From: an uncultured Actinomycetes bacterium | GTDB lineage: Bacteria; Actinomycetota; Thermoleophilia; Solirubrobacterales; Solirubrobacteraceae | NCBI GenBank assembly: GCA_937888775.1 | Contig: CALAQT010000036.1 | Span: 1 to 64,000 of the forward strand | DNA: 64,000 bases | Direction of reading: 5' to 3' | Shown here: in pieces, positions 7,171 through 14,811 of the stretch | Numbering within the stretch: the first letter of the stretch is position 1 | Layout: every line of letters starts with the position of its first letter | Notes under the pieces: model-generated | The model's database searches: none | What the model was told of the DNA's origin: nothing | The model's input: only the letters and a program-made list of their open reading frames with translations | Position numbers and translations under genes: made by a program

Positions 7171-7721
7171 TCGACACGCAAACGATGGCAGCCGTAGACC
7201 TGCCCGATACGCCGCCGCCCGATCTGGCGATCTGGACCTGCGTGATCGGAGAGATCCCGCGAGCTGACCTGCCCGAGGGCGCCGACCAGATGATGCGCGG
7301 CGCCCTCGGGAAGGCATACAGGGCGGTCACCGGCCGTGATGACGACTTCACCTTCTCGGGCTGGGGCTCTAAGCTGGACGAGTCCTACCGGGCCGTGGTC
7401 GAGGACCGTGACCCCGATCCCGTTGTCAATCTGGCCGAGGTCGACAAACGGCGTGCGTGGATCATCGAGGAGCTGTTCGCTCGTGACCAAGCCAATGACG
7501 TGTCGCTGGCCGACCGGGTTGAGCGGATCCGGCGTGAGATCGGCCAAGGAGCCCCCGAGGACTGGCGGATCGAGCAGTTCGCGGCGTTGGTCACTGTCAA
7601 GCTCGCGCAGGCGATCACCTGCCTAACGGACTCGCCGCCAGACTTCATGCGGCGTGAGGGTCGCGAGAACCTGCTCGCCGCAGCCGCCGCCCTACTCGAC
7701 GCTGCCGAGCGCTACCAGTGA
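7167..7721 (+). CDS. 184-residue protein of unknown function
   Basis: AAGGGAG precedes the ATG at 7167. The central part (FTFSGWGSKLDESYRAVVED) is mixed, and the C-terminal 110 residues are strongly helical and charged. A single Cys is present. No family is recognised. It separates two groups of membrane microproteins. Confidence 0.75.
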   Translation: MIDTQTMAAVDLPDTPPPDLAIWTCVIGEIPRADLPEGADQMMRGALGKAYRAVTGRDDDFTFSGWGSKLDESYRAVVEDRDPDPVVNLAEVDKRRAWIIEELFARDQANDVSLADRVERIRREIGQGAPEDWRIEQFAALVTVKLAQAITCLTDSPPDFMRREGRENLLAAAAALLDAAERYQ

Positions 7722-7879
7722 AGCTCGATCGTTGGCTGTGGTGCTGGTACTTCCTGGCGATACTGATCGCCGTGGAGTTCGGACTCAACAACCAGGGCTA
7801 TGCGGCGGCGTTCACAGCGTCGGTTGGCTATCTGCCATTGGTCGCTCGCCTTTTATACCTGCGTAGGAGAAACCAATGA
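7718..7879 (+). CDS. 53-residue membrane protein
   Basis: GTG 7718 overlaps the previous stop, and the frame ends at TGA 7877-7879, overlapping the next ATG. It begins MKLDRWLWCWYFLAILIAVE, contains a second hydrophobic stretch, and ends in a basic RRRNQ tail. It is supported by coupling at both ends and by composition. Confidence 0.6.
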   Translation: MKLDRWLWCWYFLAILIAVEFGLNNQGYAAAFTASVGYLPLVARLLYLRRRNQ

Positions 7880-8064
7880 AGATCCACACGGGGACCATCC
7901 GTGGCTGTTCGCGTTGTCGAGAGGAGTTCCGCGGCCGGTACGTGCCGGTCGAGCTGGCCAACGAGTTGACCGAGCTGATCCGCGACCTATGGCAGTCATC
8001 CCCGACCGTCCCCTACCAGAGCGAGATCGCACAGCGGGTCGCCGCCGCCTTGAGGACCACATGA
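7876..8064 (+). CDS. 62-residue protein with CxxC
   Basis: ATGA-coupled. The N-terminus has GCSRCREEF, a single CxxC, followed by helices (ELANELTELIRDLW). Too few ligands are visible for a complete zinc site unless it dimerises or uses His5. Function unknown. Confidence 0.65.
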   Translation: MKIHTGTIRGCSRCREEFRGRYVPVELANELTELIRDLWQSSPTVPYQSEIAQRVAAALRTT

Positions 8065-8264
8065 AGCGCGAGCCCTACGACAGCGAGGCGATAACTACCG
8101 TCGACTGCTCGTATTTTGATGAGCACCGCGCCCACCACGTACTAGTCCACCCCACTGACCCCAAATTGGTGTGCATGATCTGTCATCCACCATCAGGAAA
8201 GGAGGCGCCTAATGGGACAAGAGGAGAAGCTATCGACGGTATACCAGGCGTTAGAGGCGACTGA
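8061..8264 (+). CDS. 67-residue His/Cys-rich protein
   Basis: ATG 8061 overlaps the previous stop. Cys and His residues (DCSYFDEHRAHH, then CMICHPP) make up a likely zinc site. The last 17 residues overlap the next gene (start 8212), an unusually long overlap here, so the functional C-terminus may be short or the tail unconstrained. Confidence 0.55.
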   Translation: MKREPYDSEAITTVDCSYFDEHRAHHVLVHPTDPKLVCMICHPPSGKEAPNGTRGEAIDGIPGVRGD

Positions 8265-8502
8265 ACGTCGGATGGAGGAACTTCGGCGCCAGCAGACGAA
8301 CACCATCCTACGTCAGGAACGTGACGCAGCGATCACCCGCGAGACCGAGCTAGTCAGGCTCAACGGTGACCTTCGCTCTCAGAACCGGAAATATCGCGAA
8401 CATGTGGGCGTATTGCTCGAAGAACTCAAGGACGCCTGGTGGCGACGAGCTGCCAATGCCTACGCGCACCTTGAGGCCATCCACCGCGATGAGATCCAAT
8501 GA
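8212..8502 (+). CDS. Coiled-coil protein
   Basis: Encodes 96 residues. AAAGGAGG lies 7 nt before the ATG. Nearly the whole chain has heptad-like helical composition (TERRMEELRRQQTNTILRQE and so on), ending in a Trp-rich helix. It is probably an oligomer. Function unknown. Confidence 0.7.
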   Translation: MGQEEKLSTVYQALEATERRMEELRRQQTNTILRQERDAAITRETELVRLNGDLRSQNRKYREHVGVLLEELKDAWWRRAANAYAHLEAIHRDEIQ

Positions 8503-8972
8503 CCGACCAGCCCTTCCTGACCTTCGACTGCGAGAACGGTCACCGCTTCGCGATCGTCGTCACCGACGAGATGCTCGATTACGAGGTCGCCTGCCCCTGC
8601 TGCGGCGCCCCGGTGATCCTCGACACTCAGAACACCCGGTTCGACCCGCGCGAGCTGGGTGGTGACTTCGCAGGCCCCGGAGGACACGAGGACTGGGGCC
8701 AGACCGTCATCGACGCGCGACACGCGATCCTGGTTCACCGGATGGACTTCTTGCGGGTCGACCCCGAACACGGCGGCCGTGGCCAGGAGATGTACGCCAT
8801 GCTCTTCGAGGGTCGGATCAACCAAACGGTTGACATCGCCAAGGTGATGCTCTTCGGTGATCTCGGCTGTATGGCACACGTCATCACCCAGCTCTACCAC
8901 CTGGGTAGGCGCGCGGGGGTTAGCGACGAGCTGGTCGAGCTGTGCAAGGCACGATGGAAGGAGATGCCATGA
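8499..8972 (+). CDS. Protein with N-terminal zinc ribbon
   Basis: Encodes 157 residues, ATGA-coupled. It has FDCENGHRF followed by ACPCCGAPV, a C/H plus CxxC arrangement of a short zinc ribbon. Residues 60-157 are a helical domain with conserved-looking aromatic and acidic residues. No family is recognised. Confidence 0.7.
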   Translation: MTDQPFLTFDCENGHRFAIVVTDEMLDYEVACPCCGAPVILDTQNTRFDPRELGGDFAGPGGHEDWGQTVIDARHAILVHRMDFLRVDPEHGGRGQEMYAMLFEGRINQTVDIAKVMLFGDLGCMAHVITQLYHLGRRAGVSDELVELCKARWKEMP

Positions 8973-9133
8973 GTCCTGTCGAGACCTCGAAGTCGTTGAA
9001 CGTCAAGCGCGATCAGTGGAAGAAGGCGGCGATGTTTACCAATGAGCGTCGCTTCCGCCGTCGCGCTTATGTGCGAGCGCTCGCTCGCTTCCGCAAACAG
9101 AGAGAGGCAACTAAAAGTGAACGTCGTCGCTGA
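8969..9133 (+). CDS. 54-residue highly basic protein
   Basis: The ATG at 8969 overlaps the previous stop. About one third of residues are Arg or Lys, concentrated at the C-terminus (RRRAYVRALARFRKQREATK), so nucleic-acid binding is likely. The segment encoding VRALAR shares an exact 20-bp word (9071-9090) with the end of the gene at 3899. Confidence 0.65.
   Translation: MSPVETSKSLNVKRDQWKKAAMFTNERRFRRRAYVRALARFRKQREATKSERRR
9071..9090 (+). repeat. 20-bp exact direct repeat (copy 2; copy 1 at 4223-4242)
   Basis: The 20 bases starting GTGCGAGCGCTCG are identical at 4223-4242 and 9071-9090. In both genes they are in the same reading frame and encode VRALAR near the C-terminus. This suggests gene conversion, a shared origin, or a DNA-level signal. 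Confidence 0.75.
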
Positions 9134-9230
9134 CTTCCTTGGGCTACACGGCCCACTCGCCGTCGTTGCCATCATCGTGATCGCGTTGGGCGCGATGGCG
9201 GTCTTCGGATCAATAAGGGGTGGAGAATGA
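9117..9230 (+). CDS. 37-residue single-pass membrane protein
   Basis: GTG 9117 overlaps the end of the basic protein and the frame stops at TGA 9228-9230, overlapping the next ATG. One hydrophobic helix (LAVVAIIVIALGAMAVFG) fills most of it. It is another membrane microprotein of the early region. Confidence 0.55.
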   Translation: MNVVADFLGLHGPLAVVAIIVIALGAMAVFGSIRGGE

Positions 9231-9592
9231 CCGACATCATCGTCACCTGGCCCAAGACGCGCCCACTGGGCAGCTACTACGCTGAGCTGGAGAACGCCAA
9301 GCGGCTGGGCCGGGTCATCAACTTCCGAATCCCGACTCGCCCGCGCGCCACGCCGAGACGCTGCTACATGGTCTATGACGGCGCCGTGCGCTGTTGGTCG
9401 TCGGTGATCGAGGTTGTCTACCGCAACGCGGGGGAGGTCCGTAAGGTCGCCTCGGATCCTGGTGTGGTGGAGTGGGGGTTCTGGCCCGCAGGCTGGTACG
9501 TCGTGCGCGATCCCGTCTATCACGAACTGGCTGACCACGGCATTCCGATGCGAGGCTTTCAAGGATTCCGTTACTACGAGGGAGACCGATGA
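9227..9592 (+). CDS. 121-residue protein, possibly PUA/ASCH-like fold
   Basis: ATGA-coupled. The chain is beta-rich with the signature RRCYMVYDGAVRCW and a later GWYVVRDP and FRYYEG. Similar small phage and bacterial proteins with a 'YMVxDGxVRGW' core are often assigned to a PUA/ASCH-like barrel, which would suggest RNA or modified-nucleotide binding. This is a weak pattern-based suggestion. Confidence 0.7.
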   Translation: MTDIIVTWPKTRPLGSYYAELENAKRLGRVINFRIPTRPRATPRRCYMVYDGAVRCWSSVIEVVYRNAGEVRKVASDPGVVEWGFWPAGWYVVRDPVYHELADHGIPMRGFQGFRYYEGDR

Positions 9593-9666
9593 ATCCCCAC
9601 CGCCGACTAGACCTGATCTCTGACCTGGAGCAGCTCCGGGCGGAAATCTGGACGACCCCCGGCTGA
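9589..9666 (+). CDS. 25-residue possible microprotein
   Basis: GGGAG lies before an ATG at 9589 that overlaps the previous stop. The frame runs to TGA 9664-9666 and gives a short amphipathic helix (LDLISDLEQLRAEIW). It may instead be a translational-coupling leader for the gene at 9670. Confidence 0.4.
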   Translation: MNPHRRLDLISDLEQLRAEIWTTPG

Positions 9667-9669
9667 GCA

Positions 9670-9966
9670 GTGTTACGCGCACTCGCCCAGTTGGGCGTTA
9701 TCCATAAGCCGGACTTCGACGACCCCGAGACGGCTGACCTGTTCGATCAGATGTCTCGCTCGGAGAACAGTGTGAAGGTGCTGGAAGAGCAGGGCGGTAG
9801 TCTCGTGATGGCCCTCATGTCGGATCAGGCCCATGAGGGAGTCACACCCGACTTGATGCACCAAGTCCGCAACGGCGACCGGGAGCAGGGCAGGGAGATC
9901 CTGCTCAAGGTGATGCAGATCAAGACAAGGGGGGATGATGAAGCGCAAGCACCGAGCGATCGTTGA
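9670..9966 (+). CDS. 98-residue helical protein
   Basis: Starts at GTG 9670, 3 nt after the previous stop. All-helical acidic composition, with no Cys and no membrane segment. No family is recognised. It overlaps the next start by about 30 nt. Confidence 0.65.
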   Translation: MLRALAQLGVIHKPDFDDPETADLFDQMSRSENSVKVLEEQGGSLVMALMSDQAHEGVTPDLMHQVRNGDREQGREILLKVMQIKTRGDDEAQAPSDR

Positions 9967-10240
9967 GAAGTATAAGCCCACCAGAGTGGCCGACATCCGC
10001 ACGAACACACGCGCCAGGCTGCCCTGTGGCTGCGTGATCCTCGTGGGGATCGGATTCGACACGGAGGATGGCAAGTTTGCGCCCACCACCCGCAGTCAAG
10101 CCTGCTGTGAGCAGCATCAGCTCCTCGTCGAGCGTGCCGACAATCTCCTGCGCGAGTGGGCAGCCAGGCCGGTCGGCAACCGCATGATGGTCGCCGTGTG
10201 TGCGGATGCGCTGTCGGCCGCGGCCAGGGAGCTGATCTGA
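9935..10240 (+). CDS. 101-residue basic protein with Cys residues
   Basis: A G-rich ribosome-binding site (AAGGGGGG) precedes a double ATG at 9935. The N-terminus is basic (MMKRKHRAIVEKYKPTRVAD). LPCGCVI and ACCEQH give four Cys and a His that could bind one zinc. The C-terminus is helical. Function unknown. Confidence 0.65.
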   Translation: MMKRKHRAIVEKYKPTRVADIRTNTRARLPCGCVILVGIGFDTEDGKFAPTTRSQACCEQHQLLVERADNLLREWAARPVGNRMMVAVCADALSAAARELI

Positions 10241-10446
10241 TGATGGATGACCGGCACAAGATCGCCGCCCTGGTACATCTGTCACACACGCGAGACATCG
10301 AGGTCCCTATCGGCCCGATGCTGCCCCCGGCGATCTGGAAGCACCTGGAGGAACGCGGTTTCGTCTGGAGTCCGGCCGGTTGGCCGATCACCCACTTCAT
10401 CGCGACCAGGGAGGGGAAGGAATGGCTCCAGGCAGCTCTGAGATGA
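10240..10446 (+). CDS. 68-residue protein of unknown function
   Basis: ATG 10240 lies in TGATG. The composition (IAALVHLSHTRDIEVPIGPM, then WKHLEERGFVW and TREGKEWL) resembles a small winged-helix-like unit, but no family is assigned. Confidence 0.65.
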   Translation: MMDDRHKIAALVHLSHTRDIEVPIGPMLPPAIWKHLEERGFVWSPAGWPITHFIATREGKEWLQAALR

Positions 10447-10592
10447 CCTGGGAGCCTCACGAGTTCAAGGCCGCCGAGAACGGCCGGTTCCCACTGTCTT
10501 GTCAATACTGTGGTCGCGTGAGGGATCACCCGCACCACACCAACCGGGAAGACCCCGACGAGTCAACACCACCAACGGAAGGAGCAGGATGA
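10443..10592 (+). CDS. 49-residue zinc-finger microprotein
   Basis: ATGA-coupled. CQYCGRVRDHPHH gives C-x2-C followed by His residues, a compact zinc-binding motif seen in many phage microproteins. Function unknown. Confidence 0.65.
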   Translation: MTWEPHEFKAAENGRFPLSCQYCGRVRDHPHHTNREDPDESTPPTEGAG

Positions 10593-10894
10593 TTCGATAC
10601 GAGCAGGTTGGCGACGGAGCGCCCAAGGACGTGAAGGTGACCACTGACGACGCCCAGGCCGAGCTGGCGCAGATCGACGAACTCATCTCACAGTCCAACT
10701 GGGAGGGCGAGGCGGCGATCAACTTCAACGCGGCCAAGCTGGAGCCCGCGGAGCTGAGCTTCATCGTTCCCGGCAACGAGGCAGGCGACTTCGGTGGACT
10801 ACTCTATGACCTGGGCATGGAGGACTGGTTGGAGGGGCAGAACGACAATCTCATCGGTGACCTGTCGGCCGAGAAGGGAGTTGACGAAGGGTGA
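10589..10894 (+). CDS. 101-residue acidic protein
   Basis: AAGGAGCAGG precedes the ATG at 10589, which also overlaps the previous stop. The protein is acidic with no Cys and could be a mimic or inhibitor, but nothing specific supports that. No family is recognised. Confidence 0.65.
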   Translation: MIRYEQVGDGAPKDVKVTTDDAQAELAQIDELISQSNWEGEAAINFNAAKLEPAELSFIVPGNEAGDFGGLLYDLGMEDWLEGQNDNLIGDLSAEKGVDEG

Positions 10895-11397
10895 GTCGCA
10901 AAGCCCGCAGGCCTAAGCCACCGCCTAGCTCTGAGCGAGCGCTCGACGTAATCTACGCCGACATCCCGGCGATGAAGTCGTGCTCGGGCAAGTGTGCCTC
11001 AGCCTGCGGGCCTATCGCGATGCTGGAGGGTGAATGGCGGCGGGTGAAGCGTTCGGTCGGTGGACGGCCGCCTGACTACAAGCCAGGCTCCCTTCGCTGC
11101 CCCATGCTCTCGGTCAACGGCCGGTGTACCGTCTACTCCGTGCGCCCCTTCATCTGTCGCCTGTGGGGCACGATCGAGACTCTAGCCTGCCCCGAAGGCT
11201 GTCAGCCTGAACGCTGGCTCTCGCGCACCGAGGCCCAGGAGATATTCGAGCGACTGCGCGCGATCGCAGGACCCGGCACTGATGGCCCGGTAGGACAGGT
11301 GAACAACTTGTGGGAGAGCTTCGCCCTTGCAGAGCGTGAAGAGCGCGCATTGAAGATGGAGATGATCCGTCAAGCCAACCTAGGAGGAGAACTATGA
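10891..11397 (+). CDS. YkgJ-like cysteine-cluster protein
   Basis: Encodes 168 residues from a GTG coupled to the previous stop. Cys clusters SCSGKCASACG near residue 30, then RCPML..GRCTVYSVRPFICRLWG near residues 68-90, match the YkgJ (UPF0153) pattern, a family thought to bind zinc or an Fe-S cluster. The Arg-Pro-Phe-x-Cys-Arg segment is the most diagnostic part. Biochemical role is unknown; homologues are scattered in phages and bacteria. A reverse copy of the CGTAGATTACG word lies in its 5' coding part (10947-10957). Confidence 0.75.
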   Translation: MSRKARRPKPPPSSERALDVIYADIPAMKSCSGKCASACGPIAMLEGEWRRVKRSVGGRPPDYKPGSLRCPMLSVNGRCTVYSVRPFICRLWGTIETLACPEGCQPERWLSRTEAQEIFERLRAIAGPGTDGPVGQVNNLWESFALAEREERALKMEMIRQANLGGEL

Positions 11398-11840
11398 AAC
11401 CGACCGAACGAGACGGCCTTGAAGAAATGCCCGCCGCCGCACCGCACGACCCCCAGGTTCAGCGACCCATCCCTGACCAGGAAGCAGTCGCACTCGGGAT
11501 GACTGATCTGTTCGCAGGCGAGAGCCAGCTCCACCGCTACATCCGTCAGCAGTGGGAGGCGGCGACTGGCGCCAACAAGGTCGCCCTGGATGCCTGGCGA
11601 CGTGTCTGGCCGGGGGAGACGCGCTACGGGTTGCGTGCGGACGACCAGGAGACCGCGGCGAAGATCGAGAAGCACTTGGCGATGGCGGATTACCTGCTCG
11701 ATACGCTCACCAGCGACATGGTCGGAGACGTGCTCGATGACGTGCTACAGGGCGTCTCCGACGCCGACGATGTGCGCCAGGAACTTCTTCGCGAGCGACC
11801 ACCACTACAGTCAGCTCCCGAGCCTGGAGCACTTCCATGA
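11394..11840 (+). CDS. 148-residue protein of unknown function
   Basis: TAGGAGGAG precedes the ATG, which overlaps the previous stop. The N-terminal 35 residues are Pro-rich and probably disordered. The middle (HRYIRQQWEAATGANKVALD and GDVLDDVLQGVSDADDV) is helical. No family is recognised. It precedes the MazG-like gene with an ATGA overlap. Confidence 0.7.
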   Translation: MKPTERDGLEEMPAAAPHDPQVQRPIPDQEAVALGMTDLFAGESQLHRYIRQQWEAATGANKVALDAWRRVWPGETRYGLRADDQETAAKIEKHLAMADYLLDTLTSDMVGDVLDDVLQGVSDADDVRQELLRERPPLQSAPEPGALP

Positions 11841-12301
11841 CCGATCTGAGCCTAGAAGCCGAAGAGGCGCGTGCTCGAATCGCGTTCGAGAATCCCGTCT
11901 CAACGCCGCCGCTCAACTTCCACACGCTGCGCGTCCAGAACGTTTCGCGCAAGATCCGCTGGCACGGCGAGGCCGACGAGTGGTCGGGCGCGGACTGGTC
12001 TAACGCGATGGCTGGTGAGACTGGCGAGGCATGCAACATCGTCAAGAAGCTCCGTCGTCACGAGACGGGGATCGGTGCGGGGCCGCAGGCCTATCCCGGC
12101 ATGCGCGACCCGTCAGGCTCAGGCATGCCCTATAACACGCCGCCTCCCGACGAGCTACTGCCAGCGCTCGCGGAGGAGCTGGCCGACGTGGTGACCTACG
12201 CGGATCTGGTCGCCCACAAGTACGGCATTGATCTAGGGCGAGCAGTCCGCGAGAAGTTCAATCGCGTCAGCGAAGCTCAAGGCTTCCCGGAGAGGTTGTA
12301 G
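11837..12301 (+). CDS. MazG-like nucleotide pyrophosphohydrolase
   Basis: Encodes 154 residues. The metal-binding signature is visible: GETGEACNIVKKL (an E-x2-E helix) near residue 60 and EELADVVTYADL (E-E-x2-D-V) near residue 115, separated by a variable loop. This is the arrangement of single-domain MazG-family enzymes, which hydrolyse NTPs or alarmones to NMPs. Phages use such enzymes to adjust host nucleotide or (p)ppGpp pools; that role here is inferred from the family. Confidence 0.8.
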   Translation: MTDLSLEAEEARARIAFENPVSTPPLNFHTLRVQNVSRKIRWHGEADEWSGADWSNAMAGETGEACNIVKKLRRHETGIGAGPQAYPGMRDPSGSGMPYNTPPPDELLPALAEELADVVTYADLVAHKYGIDLGRAVREKFNRVSEAQGFPERL

Positions 12302-12304
12302 CTG

Positions 12305-12784
12305 ATGGGAATCCGGGAACTCTTACTTGCCATCTGCGAAACGCCGGGGTGGGCGCCTAACGAACCCAGCTCTATCGTCGAGCGATCGTTGGCTGAACTG
12401 AATGCGAATGGGTGGATCATGCCGCGACTCGACGGCTGGGAGGCCACCCCCGCCGCGCTCGATGCTTATCCGGACTTCCGTGATGAGGGTGACCTAGAGA
12501 ATCCCAACTGGGTACGTGCGGCACGCGAACTAACGCCGCCGCCCCTGTCCGAGAGCGAGTCGACCGGCGTGCAAGAGGTCGGACTCGACTATCGGCTTGT
12601 GATAGGCGCCGGACAGCGTGTAAGGTCACCGATCGACGTGAGCTACTTCGGAGGGGATCTCACGGGCTTTATCGAGCTGGAATACGATTCCCTGACCTTG
12701 GATCGTCGGAGGCGCGTGGAGGTCGAGGTTAGGCTCCGCGTCAGAAATCTTTCCCACACCACGAACCCGGAGGTAGAGCCGTGA
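12305..12784 (+). CDS. 159-residue protein of unknown function
   Basis: Starts 3 nt after the MazG-like stop. The first 60 residues are helical with Trp motifs and may be a small winged-helix (LAELNANGWIMPRLDGWEAT). The C-terminal half is beta-rich (FIELEYDSLTLDRRRRVEVE). No family is recognised. Confidence 0.7.
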   Translation: MGIRELLLAICETPGWAPNEPSSIVERSLAELNANGWIMPRLDGWEATPAALDAYPDFRDEGDLENPNWVRAARELTPPPLSESESTGVQEVGLDYRLVIGAGQRVRSPIDVSYFGGDLTGFIELEYDSLTLDRRRRVEVEVRLRVRNLSHTTNPEVEP

Positions 12785-12785
12785 G

Positions 12786-13406
12786 ATGAGCGAACACGTT
12801 GACAAACTGCGTGCGCAGCTCCACCACGCACATGCGCATGGACCCTCGGACGAGACTCTTCTCGTCCTCGAAATGATGGAGGTTGTTGTGGAAGCGATTG
12901 ACGCAATCCAGATCGAGTTCGATCAGTACAAGCAGGTAGTTGCCGAAGCATTCACGGCTATCGACACGGCGCTCAGTAACTTCGCCGGTCGGGTGACCGA
13001 GCTGTCGAATGAGATTGCGGCAGCGGGGGGTAACCCGGCCAAGGCCGCAGCCCTGGCCGCCGACATCACCACTGCCCAAGGGGACGCCACGGCCGAGTTG
13101 GCCAAGGTCCAGGCAGCCGATCCGGGCACGGTTGCCTCGGGCGGCGCTTCGGGCTCGGGCGCAGGCGGCGGGTTGCCGACTGGCGGCACCAGCGTGACGA
13201 CACCGAACTACTACACGTTCGACGGTGATCCGACGACGGTGGCAGCCCCGTGGCAGCCGACGACGCTGGAGACGGTGGATCCGGCCGGACCGCCCAAGTC
13301 GTTGTTCACCAACTCCAACGACGTTCTCGGCCAGCCGTCCACCATCGCTCTCGGCACCGACTGGCACGTCTACTCAGGTCCGACCGCGGCGGTTCCGACC
13401 ACCTGA
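12786..13406 (+). CDS. Probable structural or fibre-like protein
   Basis: Encodes 206 residues. Residues 1-90 are a long helix or coiled coil, residues 90-135 are an Ala/Gly/Ser-rich linker (ASGGASGSGAGGGLPTGGTS), and the C-terminal 70 residues are beta-like and rich in Thr, Pro and Trp. This stalk-linker-head layout is common in minor virion proteins and attachment fibres. It is followed by a strong hairpin, so it may be separately expressed. Function is inferred only from layout. Confidence 0.7.
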   Translation: MSEHVDKLRAQLHHAHAHGPSDETLLVLEMMEVVVEAIDAIQIEFDQYKQVVAEAFTAIDTALSNFAGRVTELSNEIAAAGGNPAKAAALAADITTAQGDATAELAKVQAADPGTVASGGASGSGAGGGLPTGGTSVTTPNYYTFDGDPTTVAAPWQPTTLETVDPAGPPKSLFTNSNDVLGQPSTIALGTDWHVYSGPTAAVPTT

Positions 13407-13426
13407 TCGACTAGGGTGAGCAGCAC

Positions 13427-13458
13427 GGGGCCGCGTCGCTGGGAATCGGCGCGGCCCC
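13427..13458 (+). terminator. 9-bp GC-rich hairpin
   Basis: GGGGCCGCG (13427-13435) pairs with CGCGGCCCC (13450-13458) just after the gene ending at 13406. It lacks a T-run, so it may be a factor-assisted terminator or RNA stabiliser. Confidence 0.55.
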
Positions 13459-13475
13459 ACTGTCTCGCCCCCTCC

Positions 13476-14090
13476 ATGACTGACTTCGACCCCAACACCG
13501 ACCCAACCACTCAGGACGAGGCCGACGCCTACGTGAACTGGTGCGCGGAGAACTTCATGCGCTTGTCTCAGAATGAGCGTCGTACCTACCGAACGGGGAT
13601 CCGGTGCGCGCACTGGATGTTCGTCGTCGGCTGTGCCCACCTTCACTTAGACGAGGGCGTTGAACAGGATGCCGATGCGCTCCGTGAGCAGCTCGCCAAG
13701 TACAACAACTTGGCTCGCGCCGTTGAGCGCCAGCGCCAGCGCTTCAACGTAGAGCGCCTGATCGTGACTCGCTCCTCCCTCGATTGCTGGGAGCCGGTGG
13801 GCCAGTGGTCAGAGAATCTACTTGTGGCCATCCGTAACGCCGTCTCCGCGCTTGTGCTGATCGAGCTACATCCGCTTGTCGATCTATGGAGCCTGCCCGC
13901 CTCTGACGTGTGGGCGCTCTTGGAAGACGCCAGGAATGCGATGGCGGTCATCAACGAGGCAGACTCTCTGAGCTTCCAGGACTACGCCATCCGGCGCAAC
14001 GACGCCGTGGCGGCCAAGTTCACCTGGCAGCGCTCCATGAATCTTGTGCGTAACGCCGGGATCAACACCGACCACATACAAAACAACTGA
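13476..14090 (+). CDS. 204-residue helical protein of unknown function
   Basis: The ATG at 13476 opens a protein with no upstream ribosome-binding site; translation may begin just after the hairpin. It is Trp- and His-containing and largely helical (ALREQLAKYNNLARAVERQR). No family is recognised. It is coupled to the next gene by TGATG. Confidence 0.7.
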   Translation: MTDFDPNTDPTTQDEADAYVNWCAENFMRLSQNERRTYRTGIRCAHWMFVVGCAHLHLDEGVEQDADALREQLAKYNNLARAVERQRQRFNVERLIVTRSSLDCWEPVGQWSENLLVAIRNAVSALVLIELHPLVDLWSLPASDVWALLEDARNAMAVINEADSLSFQDYAIRRNDAVAAKFTWQRSMNLVRNAGINTDHIQNN

Positions 14091-14314
14091 TGGGCATCCG
14101 CACGAACACGCGCGAATGGCCCGAGTGTGTCGACAATGAGACGATGCAGCGCAAGTTCGTTGGTGGCCCCGTGGTGAAGAGCGCCGTGCTCGTGCTCGTG
14201 AGCGTGGGGTCACCTGACGGTGGGCGGCTATACAAGCGCGAGGGCAACACCTGGTGGCTACTGGACGACAAGCCCAAACACCCGATGCCGGGAGGAGTTG
14301 AGCATGGACCCTAA
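14090..14314 (+). CDS. 74-residue protein of unknown function
   Basis: TGATG overlap with the previous gene. It contains a beta-rich middle (AVLVLVSVGSPDGGRLYKRE) and a Trp pair (NTWWLLDD). No family is recognised. Confidence 0.65.
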   Translation: MGIRTNTREWPECVDNETMQRKFVGGPVVKSAVLVLVSVGSPDGGRLYKREGNTWWLLDDKPKHPMPGGVEHGP

Positions 14315-14666
14315 GACTCAGGATTGCATTGGTCTCTATCTGTACGGAGCTGGCTACTTCGCCCGTGACCAGAACACTCTCGGACTAGTCACCGGGCAGA
14401 AGTCGCCGCCTCACTTCTGCCTCTCCTGCCCTAAGCGCGCGGAGTGCGAGGACAGGCACGAGATGCTGACACGCGAGCGGATGCCCGCTCTGTGCGAGGT
14501 TTTCGATCGACGCATGTCCGAAGCTCAACGCCGCGGTGTGCCTCCGACCCTCGCGGCGATGTACCTGGCCAAGAAAGGGCTCGACCCCTTCGCGAAGACC
14601 GCCACCGACAACTTCAATCGTGGCCACGGAGATCGTGGCCGAACCGCAGGCCCCCTAGTCCAGTGA
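14304..14666 (+). CDS. 120-residue Cys-cluster protein
   Basis: GGGAGGAG precedes the ATG at 14304. CLSCPKRAECEDRH (C-x2-C-x5-C) with Cys8 gives four Cys, a possible Fe-S or zinc site. Residues 60-120 are helical and basic. The spacing recalls WhiB-like clusters but the family signature (GVWGG) is absent, so I do not assign it. Confidence 0.65.
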   Translation: MDPKTQDCIGLYLYGAGYFARDQNTLGLVTGQKSPPHFCLSCPKRAECEDRHEMLTRERMPALCEVFDRRMSEAQRRGVPPTLAAMYLAKKGLDPFAKTATDNFNRGHGDRGRTAGPLVQ

Positions 14667-14675
14667 TCGGTCAGC

Positions 14676-14811
14676 TACAATACCCGCGGCCAACGTTCGC
14701 GCGGAGGGCAACCTCCGCACTCCTTGGCACACAGGGGTCGAAGCTCCCCCGTCATTGGCTGTCGTGAGTCGGTGGCGGGGGAGCCCTGTCCCATATACCA
14801 AGGAGCGATAG
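14676..14811 (+). ncRNA. Structured 5' leader with two hairpins
   Basis: A TACAAT -10-like hexamer (14676-14681) lies at the start of a non-coding stretch. Hairpin 1 is a 7-bp stem with a GCAA tetraloop (14701-14718). Hairpin 2 pairs 14743-14756 with 14771-14784 (9 GC-rich pairs plus 5 inner pairs including wobbles) and is extended by ACAGG/CCTGT (14731-14735 with 14785-14789), leaving a 7-nt bulge. AAGGAG and the ATG at 14812 follow within 25 nt. It could be a cis-regulatory leader, an attenuator or a small RNA; no known class is recognised. Confidence 0.5.

Noticed and set aside
14731..14756. A GGTCGAAGCT stretch that looks like a tRNA T-loop
   Set aside because: The flanking bases form a long hairpin and no acceptor, D or anticodon arms can be drawn, so it is not a tRNA.
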